A stretch of 64,000 nucleotides of DNA from Sphingomonas sp. NFR04 (GTDB lineage Bacteria; Pseudomonadota; Alphaproteobacteria; Sphingomonadales; Sphingomonadaceae). The stretch lies in assembly GCF_900114095.1 (NCBI RefSeq), contig NZ_FORV01000001.1, positions 372,001 to 436,000 on the forward strand, given 5' to 3'. The position numbers and the translations under genes are program-made. Position 1 is the stretch's first letter; the number at the start of each line of letters is the position of its first letter. The notes beneath the pieces were generated by a model, which worked only from the letters and a program-made list of their open reading frames with translations, searched no databases and was not told where the DNA came from. Below are positions 1-7,535 of this stretch, piece by piece.

Positions 1-1478
1 ACGCCGCGATCTCGGGCACCTATAACGAGAGCAGCTCGATGGCGCTGCTGCCCGCCGCCGCGCTCGCACCGGCCTTTGCCGGCCCTGGCGCGACGCTGCG
101 CTATGCCACCGGCCCGAACGCCGGCAAGACGATCGCCAATCCCGCGACGCTGAACGGCAACGGTTTGCTGATGTACGGGCTGGAGATCCATTCGGACCTG
201 GAGAAGCTCGACAACTTCACCAATGATTTCCGCGGCAGCCGCGTGTGGGGCGTCGGTGACGGCAAGCTGACCACCACCGCCGGTTTCTATGCGTCGTCGC
301 AGGCGATGGCGCAGAATCTGGACCTGCTGAACGACGTGTTCGACATCGCCTCGGGCGGCAATTCGGCCTATGTCGATGTGCTGACCGCCGGCGGCGTGCC
401 GGTGACCCAGGGCGGCGTGCTGAACTACGGCATCCGCGGCGGCGCGGGCTATCGCCGGCGATACGACCTGCAATATCGCGTCTTCGCGCCTTATGGCTCG
501 GTGAACTACCAGATTGGCGCGCTCTCGGTCGGCGGCAGCCTGCGCTATGATTTCGGCAAGGTCAGCGGCACGCTGTACGGCGCCGATCTCGGCGGCGGCC
601 GCGTCGGCGTGGCGCCGGTCGACATGAACCGCGACGGCGCGATCTCGCTGCCCGAACGCAGCGTGGCGGTGCTGCCGCTGTCGCAGCCGGGCCTGGCGGA
701 CTATAGCTACAAATACGCTTCCTACTCGGTCGGCGTGAACTATCGCATCGCCGAGCCGCTGTCGGTGTTCGCCCGCTACAGCCGCGGTGCCCGCGCCAGC
801 GCCGAGCGCCTGTTCTTCTCGCCCGCGGTAAATCCGAATTCGGGCGAGCTGACCGATCCGGCAATGGCCTTTGGCCCGGTCAAGCAGGCCGAAGCGGGCG
901 TCAAGTTTCGCAAGGACGGCGTGACGTTGTTCGCCACCGGCTTCTGGGCTTCGACCACCGACAAGAACCTGCAGATCGGCGCCGACGCGACCGGCCAGAC
1001 CGTGGTGCTGCAGATCGATCGCGACTACAGCGCCAAGGGTGTCGAGCTCGAAGGCCTGTTCGAGCATGGACCGCTCAGCCTGCGCCTCGGCGCCACCTAC
1101 ACCAAGGCCAAGATCGATGCGGACAAGGCGGACAAGACGCTGGTCGGCAACACGCCGCGCCACCAGCCGGACCTGATCTTCCAGGCGACCCCGCAGTTCG
1201 AGGTGAAGCGCTTCACCATCGGCACCAACGTGATCGGCACCACCAGCAGCTTCGCGCAGGACGGCAACCTGCTCAAGCAGCCGGGCTATGCCATCGTCAG
1301 CCCGTTCGTGCAGGTCCGCCCGGTGAACGGCGTGCAGATCGGCCTCAACGTCTACAACGTGTTCGACAAGCTCGCCTTCGTCTCGGTCAACTCGGCGGCG
1401 GTCCCCGCCTCGGGTGTCGCCACCGCGCAGACGCTGACCGGCCGCACCGTCACCGCATCGGTTCGCTTCAGCTTCTGA
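1..1478 (+). CDS. TonB-dependent receptor, C-terminal part (5' end outside window)
   Basis: The reading frame is already open at base 3 and continues to a TGA at 1476-1478, so only the C-terminal 491 residues of an outer-membrane receptor are present. Alternating hydrophobic and polar beta strands, Tyr/Arg/Gly-rich turns, a NVYNVFDKLAF segment (the usual NLFNxxY-like penultimate strand) and the final residues TASVRFSF with a terminal Phe are typical of a TonB-dependent barrel. Such receptors import large substrates such as siderophores or oligosaccharides using TonB-ExbBD energy. The plug domain and TonB box lie upstream of the window, so the substrate cannot be inferred. The gene ends at a strong bidirectional terminator. 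An internal ATG at 39 is not the real start. Confidence 0.9.
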   Translation, partial: AAISGTYNESSSMALLPAAALAPAFAGPGATLRYATGPNAGKTIANPATLNGNGLLMYGLEIHSDLEKLDNFTNDFRGSRVWGVGDGKLTTTAGFYASSQAMAQNLDLLNDVFDIASGGNSAYVDVLTAGGVPVTQGGVLNYGIRGGAGYRRRYDLQYRVFAPYGSVNYQIGALSVGGSLRYDFGKVSGTLYGADLGGGRVGVAPVDMNRDGAISLPERSVAVLPLSQPGLADYSYKYASYSVGVNYRIAEPLSVFARYSRGARASAERLFFSPAVNPNSGELTDPAMAFGPVKQAEAGVKFRKDGVTLFATGFWASTTDKNLQIGADATGQTVVLQIDRDYSAKGVELEGLFEHGPLSLRLGATYTKAKIDADKADKTLVGNTPRHQPDLIFQATPQFEVKRFTIGTNVIGTTSSFAQDGNLLKQPGYAIVSPFVQVRPVNGVQIGLNVYNVFDKLAFVSVNSAAVPASGVATAQTLTGRTVTASVRFSF

Positions 1479-1494
1479 TCCGTACGGCCAAGAC

Positions 1495-1533
1495 AAAAGG
1501 GGGCGGGAACCACGCGGTTCCCGCCCCCTTTTT
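1495..1533. terminator. Bidirectional rho-independent terminator
   Basis: A perfect GC-rich hairpin (arms GGGGGCGGGAACC and GGTTCCCGCCCCC, loop ACGC) is flanked by AAAA on the left and TTTTT on the right. It sits between two convergent genes and can terminate both. Confidence 0.9.
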
Positions 1534-1539
1534 CGTGGC

Positions 1540-1863
1540 TCACTGCCAGTCGAACGTCAGCTCGCCCTCGCGGAACGCGAAGCGGTCGAGATGCCGGGCG
1601 ACGGCGCCCTTAAGCCCTTCCAGCTGCTCGGTGGACGTCGCGTCGATGCGCACCTCCAGCCCGGTCTCCGCTACGTCGAACGTCACCGCCGCATCGCCCG
1701 GATGATTGGCGCCGCGCGCGTCCTTGGGGAAGATCACGGTGCCGTTCTCGGGCGTGAAGGTCACCTGCAGGTTGTGCTGCCAGTGCTTGCACAGCTGCTG
1801 GAGATAGCGGCTGGCATGTTCGGTAGGCACCAGGGCGTGGCTGGTGAACGGGGCAATCGTCAT
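1540..1863 (-). CDS. DUF2218 domain protein
   Basis: This is a small 107-residue cytosolic protein matching the DUF2218 pattern: an N-terminal TEHASRYLQQLCKHW helix, then FTPENGTVIFP and a C-terminal strand ending GELTFDWQ. Function is unknown. The start at 1863 is preferred because AAGGAG lies about 7 bases upstream; a longer frame reaches 1929 but lacks such a site. It lies 72 bases downstream of the PadR regulator on the same strand, so both are probably one transcription unit, and the regulator may control it. I recall DUF2218 genes beside PadR-type regulators in other proteobacteria; that is memory, not a search. Confidence 0.75.
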   Translation of the reverse strand: MTIAPFTSHALVPTEHASRYLQQLCKHWQHNLQVTFTPENGTVIFPKDARGANHPGDAAVTFDVAETGLEVRIDATSTEQLEGLKGAVARHLDRFAFREGELTFDWQ

Positions 1864-1935
1864 TCTGCTCTCCTTGGCCGCGGCGGGGACGAGCCCCAGA
1901 CGACGGCGTAACACCTCGATCCGGGGCATCGTTGC

Positions 1936-2541
1936 CTACAGCCGCTCGATCTTGCGCGCGGCTTCGTCGAGGATCTCGGCGATCGCGTGCAGGCGCTCGG
2001 GATCGACCTCCTCGTCGAACACGCTGGCGGCGAGCACGGTCTTGAGGTTGTGCATCGCCCGGCGCACCGGGCCGCCGCTGGTGCGGGCATGACGCTCGCC
2101 CAGATCCGCGAGCCGCTGGAACAGCGCGGCGACCTCGTCGGCATTCTCCGCGAGATGCGCGGTGCCGGCCTCGGTGATGGCGAACTGCTTCTTGGCGCCC
2201 TCGCTCTTGTGCTCGGCGATCAGGTCCATGTCGTCGAGCATGGTCAGCGTCGGGTATACGACGCCCGGGCTCGGCGCATAGGCGCCGTTGGAGCGCGCCT
2301 CGATCTCGCGGATCAGGTCATAGCCGTGGCGCGGCGCCTCCTCGATCAGCTTGAGCAGGATGAGGCGGAGCTCGTCGCCGCCGAACATGCGCCGGCCACG
2401 CCCGCCCCTGCCGCGCTCGCCCATGGCGAATTCAACCTCCACGCCGAAGGGAAAGCCCGCGCCCCAGCCGCCGCGTCCACGCGGTCCGCCATGGCGAGGA
2501 TGATGGTGATGATGGCCGTGACGGCCGAAGTGGAAAAACAT
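1936..2541 (-). CDS. PadR-family transcriptional regulator
   Basis: The 201-residue protein has a Gly/His/Arg-rich N-terminus with five consecutive His residues, then a PadR winged helix (about residues 50-125): ELRLILLKLIEEAPRHGYDL, then VVYPTLTMLDDMDLI and KKQFAITEAG. A helical C-terminal segment follows, as in members with a dimerisation helix. PadR proteins are usually ligand-responsive repressors that bind short palindromes near their own promoter. A perfect 14-bp AT-rich palindrome lies 35 bp upstream of this start and is the obvious operator. The His-rich tail could bind metal, but this is inference. The start at 2541 (MFFHF) has AGG 12 bases upstream; ATG 2553 is a possible alternative. 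Confidence 0.85.
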   Translation of the reverse strand: MFFHFGRHGHHHHHPRHGGPRGRGGWGAGFPFGVEVEFAMGERGRGGRGRRMFGGDELRLILLKLIEEAPRHGYDLIREIEARSNGAYAPSPGVVYPTLTMLDDMDLIAEHKSEGAKKQFAITEAGTAHLAENADEVAALFQRLADLGERHARTSGGPVRRAMHNLKTVLAASVFDEEVDPERLHAIAEILDEAARKIERL

Positions 2542-2575
2542 GGTGTTTTGCATCCTGTGCGAGTCTTGATGCGCA

Positions 2576-2589
2576 CAAGATATATCTTG
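2576..2589. promoter_or_regulatory. Palindromic operator candidate for the PadR regulator
   Basis: CAAGATATATCTTG is a perfect 14-bp palindrome in otherwise GC-rich DNA, 35-48 bp upstream of the PadR start codon. Position, symmetry and AT content fit an autoregulatory PadR site overlapping the promoter. Binding is inferred. Confidence 0.55.
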
Positions 2590-2621
2590 AAAGAGATTGT
2601 GCAAGAGGCTTTGGGGCAACT

Positions 2622-2732
2622 TTAGCCCCTCCTCCTCGGAGGAGGGGTTGGGGTGGAGGGATTCCAGAACCTTGGTTGGTCTCTGCGAGACACTGCCCCA
2701 CCCCAACCCCTCCCCTGAAGGGGAGGGGCTAA
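2622..2732. repeat. REP-like inverted repeat pair
   Basis: Two 35-bp copies, 2622-2656 and 2698-2732, lie in opposite orientation. Each begins or ends with TTAGCCCCTCC and carries its own internal hairpin plus GGGGTTGGGGTGG. Each arm folds alone and the pair can fold together. The element lies between the PadR promoter and the 3' end of ubiM, as expected of an intergenic REP/BIME element, and may act as a transcript end for ubiM. Confidence 0.75.
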
Positions 2733-2741
2733 GGAATTTCG

Positions 2742-3914
2742 TCAATGCGTCAGCATAGCCCGCACCGTCGGGCGCACGAAGGGCAGCCCCGCCCCCAGCC
2801 GCAGCACCGCATGGCGCATCGCACGCGCGGGCAGCCGCTCGTCGGTGAACAGCCGCACCAGCAGGTTGGTGCCCGTATAGAGCGGCTTGCATGCGGCGCG
2901 GTGGCCGTTCTCGAAGCGGCGCAGCACGGCGGGCAGCGCTGGGTCCATGCCCCGCCGCACCGCGTCCCGCACCTCGGCCGCGAGCAGCGCCTGCCCGCTC
3001 AGCCCCAGGTTGAAGCCATGCGCCGTCACCGGGTGCATCCCCACCGCCGCGTCGCCGATCAGCGCCGCGCGGCCGGTCACGAACTGATGTGCCCAGGTGG
3101 TGACCAGCGGATAGACGTTGCGATCGCTCACCACCTCCATCCGCCCCAGCCGCTGGCGGAAGCGGCGGGTAAGGTCGCGGCCGAGCGCGGCATCGTCGAA
3201 CGCCGCCACCCGCCGCGCCGCCTCCTCGGGCAGAGTCAACACCGCGCCGGCCCTGTTGCCGCCCAGCGGCAGCAGCGCCAGCGTCTGGCGATGGTCGAAC
3301 CATTCGAGCGCGGTCGCGCCGTGTGGCAGCTCGTGGCGCACCCGCACCACCAACATCGAGCGGCCGAGCGGGTTGATGTCGGTATCGATCCCCAGCGCCG
3401 CGCGCGTCTTGGAAAGCCGCGAGTCGGCCACCACCAACAGCCGCGCCCGCACCACCTCGCCCGAGGAGAGCAGCACTTCCGCACGCGGGCCGGTGGCGCC
3501 AGAACGAGCATGGACCACCTCGGCGCCGGTGACCAGCTTCAGCCCAGGCTGGTGCTTCACCGCATCGTACAGCGCGGCGCGGATGCGGTGGTTGGGCACC
3601 AGATAGCCGAGCTGGTCGTCCGCCCCGCCCCCCGCGGTGAAGTTGAGCGCGAAGGGCGAGTCGCCGTTCAGCACCTTGGCCGCGTGCATCGGCGCGATCT
3701 CGTCGGCCGGCAGCCGCCCCCAGGCGCCGAGCGCTTCGAGGATCCGCTTCGAGCCATGGGTGAGCGCGATTTCGCGCCCGTCGAAGCGCGGGCTCGCCAG
3801 CGCCTCCAGCGGCGCGCGTTCGAGCAATACGATGCTGAGCCCGCTGTCTTCCAGCGAACGCGCGAAGGCGAGGCCCGCCGGCCCTCCCCCGACGATGACG
3901 ACGTCGCAGTCCAT
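2742..3914 (-). CDS. ubiM: UbiM-type FAD-dependent ubiquinone biosynthesis hydroxylase
   Basis: This 390-residue flavoprotein monooxygenase of the UbiH/UbiF/COQ6 family hydroxylates the aromatic ring of ubiquinone precursors. It has the FAD-binding GxGxxG motif near residue 9 (VVIVGGGPAGLAFARSL), GREIALTHGSKRILEALGAW near residues 47-65, a mid-protein LLVVADSRLSKTRAALGI, and the second FAD motif RAALIGDAAVGMHPVTAHG around residue 285. GREIALTH, AKVLNG.SP and LGYLVPNH resemble UbiM proteins from Neisseria and alphaproteobacteria as I remember them. UbiM can modify more than one ring carbon, so position specificity is not assigned. GAGGAGGA lies just upstream of the ATG at 3914. The gene stands alone, flanked by REP-like repeats on both sides. 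Confidence 0.75.
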   Translation of the reverse strand: MDCDVVIVGGGPAGLAFARSLEDSGLSIVLLERAPLEALASPRFDGREIALTHGSKRILEALGAWGRLPADEIAPMHAAKVLNGDSPFALNFTAGGGADDQLGYLVPNHRIRAALYDAVKHQPGLKLVTGAEVVHARSGATGPRAEVLLSSGEVVRARLLVVADSRLSKTRAALGIDTDINPLGRSMLVVRVRHELPHGATALEWFDHRQTLALLPLGGNRAGAVLTLPEEAARRVAAFDDAALGRDLTRRFRQRLGRMEVVSDRNVYPLVTTWAHQFVTGRAALIGDAAVGMHPVTAHGFNLGLSGQALLAAEVRDAVRRGMDPALPAVLRRFENGHRAACKPLYTGTNLLVRLFTDERLPARAMRHAVLRLGAGLPFVRPTVRAMLTH

Positions 3915-3939
3915 GCCCGATCCTCCTCTTGCTCATGTC

Positions 3940-4038
3940 CCCCTTCCGCTTGCGGGAGGGGCTAGGGGAGGGGCTGAACGTGCCCGGCGATGCCATGACG
4001 TCATCCCCTCCCCCGCCCCCTCCCGCAAGCGGAAGGGG
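3940..4038. repeat. REP-like inverted repeat pair
   Basis: Inverted copies at 3940-3973 and 4005-4038 share CCCCTTCCGCTTGCGGGAGG, each with an internal hairpin (CCGCTTGCGG). The pair sits in the divergent spacer between ubiM and rarA and is related in design to the elements at 2622 and 14675. Confidence 0.7.
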
Positions 4039-4170
4039 AGCGCAGGTGGCACGCGCAGTGCGCCCCATGCGCCGGGACAAAGGGTGTTTGGCCGCAGGCT
4101 GCCGCCCGGACCTTGCGCCCGATCAACCTCCGGGATGCAAAATGCACCACAGCCGCCTATCTTGGCCGCA

Positions 4171-5490
4171 ATGGCCGACCTTTTTGCGACCCACGAACAA
4201 CCCGCCGCCGACTCCACCCCCGCCGGCGGCCCGCTCGCCGACCGCCTGCGCCCGCAGAAGCTCGACGAAGTGGTCGGGCAGGAGCATCTCACCGGCCCGC
4301 AGGGCGCGATCGGGCGGATGGTCGCGGCGGGCAAGCTCAGCTCGATCATCTTCTGGGGGCCGCCCGGCACCGGCAAGACCACCATGTCGCGGCTGCTCGC
4401 CGATGCGGTAGGTCTGCGCTTCGTCGCGATCTCGGCGGTGTTCTCGGGCGTCGCGGACCTCAAGAAGGTGTTCGCCGAGGCGCGCGACCATGCCCGGATC
4501 GGCAAGCGCACCTTGCTGTTCGTGGACGAGATCCACCGCTTCAACCGCGCCCAGCAGGACGGCTTCCTTCCCTACGTGGAGGACGGCACCGTCACGCTGG
4601 TGGGGGCGACCACCGAGAATCCGTCTTTCGAGCTCAACGCCGCATTGCTCAGCCGCGCGCAGGTGCTGATCCTGCACCGTCTCGACCACGCGGCCCTCAC
4701 CCAGCTGCTCGACCGTGCCGAGGCGCTGGAGGAACGCCCCCTCCCCCTCACGCCCGAGGCGCGCGACGCCTTGGTCGCCAGCGCGGATGGCGACGGCCGC
4801 TTCCTGCTCAACCAGGCCGAGACGCTGTTCTCCGTCCAGTTCGAGGAACCGCTCGATCCTGCCGCGCTCTCCGGTTTCCTGCAGCGCCGGGTCGCGGTCT
4901 ACGACAAGGACCGCGAGGGCCATTACAACCTGATCTCGGCGCTGCATAAGTCGGTGCGCGGCTCCGATCCGCAGGCGGCGCTCTATTATCTGGCGCGCAT
5001 GCTCACCGCCGGCGAGGAGCCGCTCTACCTGCTCCGCCGGCTGGTCCGCATGGCGGTGGAGGATATCGGCATGGCCGATCCCAACGCGCTGGTGCAGTGC
5101 ATGGCGGCCAAGGACACCTACGACTTTCTCGGCTCGCCCGAGGGCGAACTGGCTATCGTCCAGGCATGTCTCTACCTGGCGACAGCGCCCAAATCGAACG
5201 CCGCGTACAAGGCGCAGAAGGCAGCATGGAAGGTGGCGAAGGAAACCGGCTCGCTGATGCCGCCGCAGAACATTCTCAACGCGCCGACCAAGCTGATGAA
5301 GCAGATCGGCTATGGCACCGGCTATACCTACGACCATGACGCCGAGGGCGGCTTCTCGGGCGACAATTACTGGCCGGCCGAAATGGAGCCGCAGACCTTC
5401 TACACCCCCACCGATCGCGGGCACGAGAAGCGGGTTTCGGAGCGCCTGGCCTGGTGGGCGGAGATGCGGGAAAAACGTCGCGATGGATGA
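4171..5490 (+). CDS. rarA: Replication-associated recombination protein A (RarA/MgsA AAA+ ATPase)
   Basis: The 439-residue protein has the RarA layout. An N-terminal LADRLRPQKLDEVVGQEHL box precedes Walker A WGPPGTGKTT (about residues 60-69), Walker B LLFVDEIHRFN (about 113-123), sensor 1 LVGATTENPS and a C-terminal MgsA-type tetramerisation domain ending in the GYGTGYTYDHD segment. RarA acts at stalled replication forks and interacts with SSB. Length matches the family. ATG 4171 (MADLFATHEQ) is chosen because conservation begins just after it; an in-frame ATG at 4135 would add 12 residues, and neither has a clear ribosome site. Its stop overlaps the start of the following MmcQ/YjbR gene, so the two are translationally coupled. 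Confidence 0.93.
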   Translation: MADLFATHEQPAADSTPAGGPLADRLRPQKLDEVVGQEHLTGPQGAIGRMVAAGKLSSIIFWGPPGTGKTTMSRLLADAVGLRFVAISAVFSGVADLKKVFAEARDHARIGKRTLLFVDEIHRFNRAQQDGFLPYVEDGTVTLVGATTENPSFELNAALLSRAQVLILHRLDHAALTQLLDRAEALEERPLPLTPEARDALVASADGDGRFLLNQAETLFSVQFEEPLDPAALSGFLQRRVAVYDKDREGHYNLISALHKSVRGSDPQAALYYLARMLTAGEEPLYLLRRLVRMAVEDIGMADPNALVQCMAAKDTYDFLGSPEGELAIVQACLYLATAPKSNAAYKAQKAAWKVAKETGSLMPPQNILNAPTKLMKQIGYGTGYTYDHDAEGGFSGDNYWPAEMEPQTFYTPTDRGHEKRVSERLAWWAEMREKRRDG

Positions 5491-5830
5491 TTGGGACGAC
5501 GCCTGTGCTTTCGCCCTGACGCTGCCCGACGTCGAGATCGGCAGCTGGTGGAACACGCCCTGCCCCAAGATCAACGGCAAGGGGCTGATGTCGCCCGGTC
5601 GCGAGCCCGGCAGCTTCGGAATGATGATCCGCCAGGACGAGAAGCCGCTGCTGCTCGAGACCGATCCGGAGACCTTCTGGCAGACCGACCATTATCGCAA
5701 CTTCCCGATGCTGCTGGTCCGCTACGGCACCCCGGCGCGCGAGCGGATCGAACTCTACATCCAGCGCGCCTGGTGGGATCGCGCCAAGAAAGCCCAGCGC
5801 CTCGCCGCCGGCATGGAAACGCGCCCCTGA
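5483..5830 (+). CDS. MmcQ/YjbR-family protein
   Basis: This is a 115-residue single-domain protein of the MmcQ/YjbR (DUF419) fold: MDDWDDACAFALTLPDVEIG at the start, a central LLLETDPETFWQTDHY and a C-terminal IQRAWWDRAKKAQRLA helix. Members have a CyaY-like fold and are suspected to bind DNA or nucleotides; the role is not established. The ATG at 5483 lies inside the end of rarA (8-base overlap), indicating coupled translation. Its stop overlaps the probable start of the next gene. Confidence 0.8.
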   Translation: MDDWDDACAFALTLPDVEIGSWWNTPCPKINGKGLMSPGREPGSFGMMIRQDEKPLLLETDPETFWQTDHYRNFPMLLVRYGTPARERIELYIQRAWWDRAKKAQRLAAGMETRP

Positions 5831-6687
5831 CCTTCACCGATTTCATCGCGATCGACTGGTCCGGCCAGGCCGTCGAGCGGCCCAAGGGGCTTGCCGTCGC
5901 GCATGCCCGCCTAGGCGACGCCGCGCCGGTGCTGATCGACCGCCCCTGGTCGCGTGCGGATATTCTGGCATTTCTGGAGGAGCTTGCGAACGCCGGCACC
6001 CGCGCGCTTGTAGGGCTCGATCTCTCCCCCGCCTTCCCCTTTGCCGACACGGGCGCCTATTTCCCGGGCTGGGCAGAGAGTCCCGCAGATGGGCCGGCGC
6101 TCTGGGCGCTGGTCGATCGCCTGTCCGCACCCGACCCGCACCTCGCCGCCACCAGCTTCGTCCAGCATGAAGAGGCACGGCGGCACTTCCGCCAGATGGG
6201 CGATTGCGGCGACCTCTTCCCAGGCGGGCGCGGCCGGTTCCGGGTTTGCGAGGTCGGGCAAGAGGCGATGGCGCTGTCACCCTACAGCTGCTTCAACCTG
6301 GTCGGAGCGAGCCAGGTCGGCAAATCGAGCCTGACCGGCATGCGCGTCCTCCACCGCCTGCGCGGCCGCGTTGGGCTCTGGCCGTTCGATCCGCTGCCCG
6401 AGACCGGCCCGGTGCTGGTGGAAATCTACACCTCGCTCGCCGCGAGACTCGCGGGGATGCGCAAGGGCATCTCGAAGATCCGTGACGCGGAGACGCTCGA
6501 TACGATGCTCGCCGCCTTCGGATCGGCGCCGCATGTGCCGCTGCCCCGCTATGACGACCACGCCACCGACGCAATCCTCAGCGCCGCGTGGCTACGGGTG
6601 GCCGCCGGGCAGCCGGGCCTGTGGAATCCCGCGGGCCTGACGCCCGAACTTGCCCGCACCGAGGGCTGGACGTTCGGCGTGCTCTGA
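5827..6687 (+). CDS. DUF429-like predicted RNase H-fold protein, probable CTG start
   Basis: The conserved protein begins at about residue 5 with FIAIDWSGQAVERPKG and continues with ALVGLDLSPAFPF (about residues 62-74), VEIYTSLAARLAG and YDDHATDAILSAAWL near the C-terminus. An acidic residue in the first strand (IDWSG), another in GLDLS and a late D-H-x-x-D motif suggest a RNase H-like metal site as in DUF429 proteins; this is pattern-based inference. No ATG, GTG or TTG occurs between the end of the upstream gene and the conserved N-terminus. CTG at 5827 overlaps the preceding TGA as CTGA, mimicking the usual ATGA coupling. The frame is also open upstream, so a longer product starting inside the previous gene cannot be excluded. 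Confidence 0.6.
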   Translation: MTFTDFIAIDWSGQAVERPKGLAVAHARLGDAAPVLIDRPWSRADILAFLEELANAGTRALVGLDLSPAFPFADTGAYFPGWAESPADGPALWALVDRLSAPDPHLAATSFVQHEEARRHFRQMGDCGDLFPGGRGRFRVCEVGQEAMALSPYSCFNLVGASQVGKSSLTGMRVLHRLRGRVGLWPFDPLPETGPVLVEIYTSLAARLAGMRKGISKIRDAETLDTMLAAFGSAPHVPLPRYDDHATDAILSAAWLRVAAGQPGLWNPAGLTPELARTEGWTFGVL

Positions 6688-6732
6688 GGAATAGGACTTT
6701 TCTAGAACCTTAGACCCGAGGCCGAATACCTT

Positions 6733-7467
6733 ATGCGTCGCTTGCTCGAAGTCTGCGTGGAAGATGTCGCCGGAATCGACGCTGCGGTTGCCGGCGGCGC
6801 GGACCGAATCGAGCTGTGCGCCGCGCTGGCTGTCGGCGGCCTCACCCCGCCTGAGTCGCTGATCGCGGCGGCGGCGGCGACGCCGATCCCGGTGCACCTG
6901 CTCGCCCGTCCCCGCGACGGCAACTTCGTCTACACCGCTGCCGAAGGCGCGCTAGTCGCCGCCGACATTCGTACCGCCGCCGACGCAGGGTTAGCCGGCG
7001 TGGTGATCGGCGCCAGCCGTGCCGATCGGCAGCTCGATGCGGAAATGCTCGCGGCCTGGGTAGCGGTTGCGCGAAAAGCCGCTACCAGCCTGTCGCTGAC
7101 GCTGCACCGCGCCTTCGATCTCTGCCCCGATCCGCTCGCGGCGCTGGAAACGGCGATCACGCTCGGCTTCGATCGCATCCTCACCTCGGGCTGCACCCCC
7201 AAGGCAATTGACGGACGCGAGACAATCGCCGCGCTGGTACAGGCTGCGGGCGACCGAATCACCATATTGGCCGGTAGCGGGATAGACGCCACGACGCTGC
7301 CGCCAATCCTGGAAACGGGTGTGCGCGAGGTGCACGCCTCCTGCCGCAGCCCGCAAAGCAGCGCCGATACCCGCGAAATCGCCTTCGGTTTCCAGGCCGG
7401 CCCGCGCCTCGCCACGGACCCCGCGAAAGTTTCCGCCCTGCGTAATTTGCTCGACGCACGAAGCTAG
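6733..7467 (+). CDS. cutC: CutC-family protein
   Basis: This 244-residue TIM-barrel protein begins MRRLLEVCVEDVAGIDAAVA and continues with GADRIELCAALAVGGLTP, the hallmark of CutC. IPVHLLARPRDGNFVYT and LTLHRAFDLCPDP follow. CutC was named for copper tolerance in Escherichia coli, but its biochemical role is still disputed and the fold resembles sugar-processing TIM barrels. Here it sits directly before the GlcNAc genes in the same orientation, and I have seen CutC near amino-sugar genes elsewhere, so an accessory role in hexosamine metabolism is plausible. It is separated from nagB-II by 68 bp that hold a probable promoter and operator. Confidence 0.85.
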   Translation: MRRLLEVCVEDVAGIDAAVAGGADRIELCAALAVGGLTPPESLIAAAAATPIPVHLLARPRDGNFVYTAAEGALVAADIRTAADAGLAGVVIGASRADRQLDAEMLAAWVAVARKAATSLSLTLHRAFDLCPDPLAALETAITLGFDRILTSGCTPKAIDGRETIAALVQAAGDRITILAGSGIDATTLPPILETGVREVHASCRSPQSSADTREIAFGFQAGPRLATDPAKVSALRNLLDARS

Positions 7468-7470
7468 CGC

Positions 7471-7484
7471 TTGAACAATACCAA
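7471..7484. promoter_or_regulatory. Candidate NagR-type operator upstream of nagB-II
   Basis: TTGAACAATACCAA reads TTGGTATTGTTCAA on the minus strand, an imperfect palindrome. Its first ten bases (TTGGTATTGT) are identical to those at 35277-35286 upstream of the glycosylasparaginase gene. It lies 52-65 bp before the nagB-II ATG, in promoter position. Binding by the GntR/UTRA protein encoded at 18693-19433 is inferred. Confidence 0.4.
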
Positions 7485-7535
7485 TATGTAACTTATCCCT
7501 GGTTTCGTCATAGCCAGTGGAGGCAATGGGGGACG

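Noticed and set aside
2544..4080. Upstream in-frame extension of the PadR regulator to about 700 codons
   Set aside because: The extension runs antiparallel or out of frame through ubiM and the repeats, and is Arg/Ala-rich noise; PadR homology starts near 2541.
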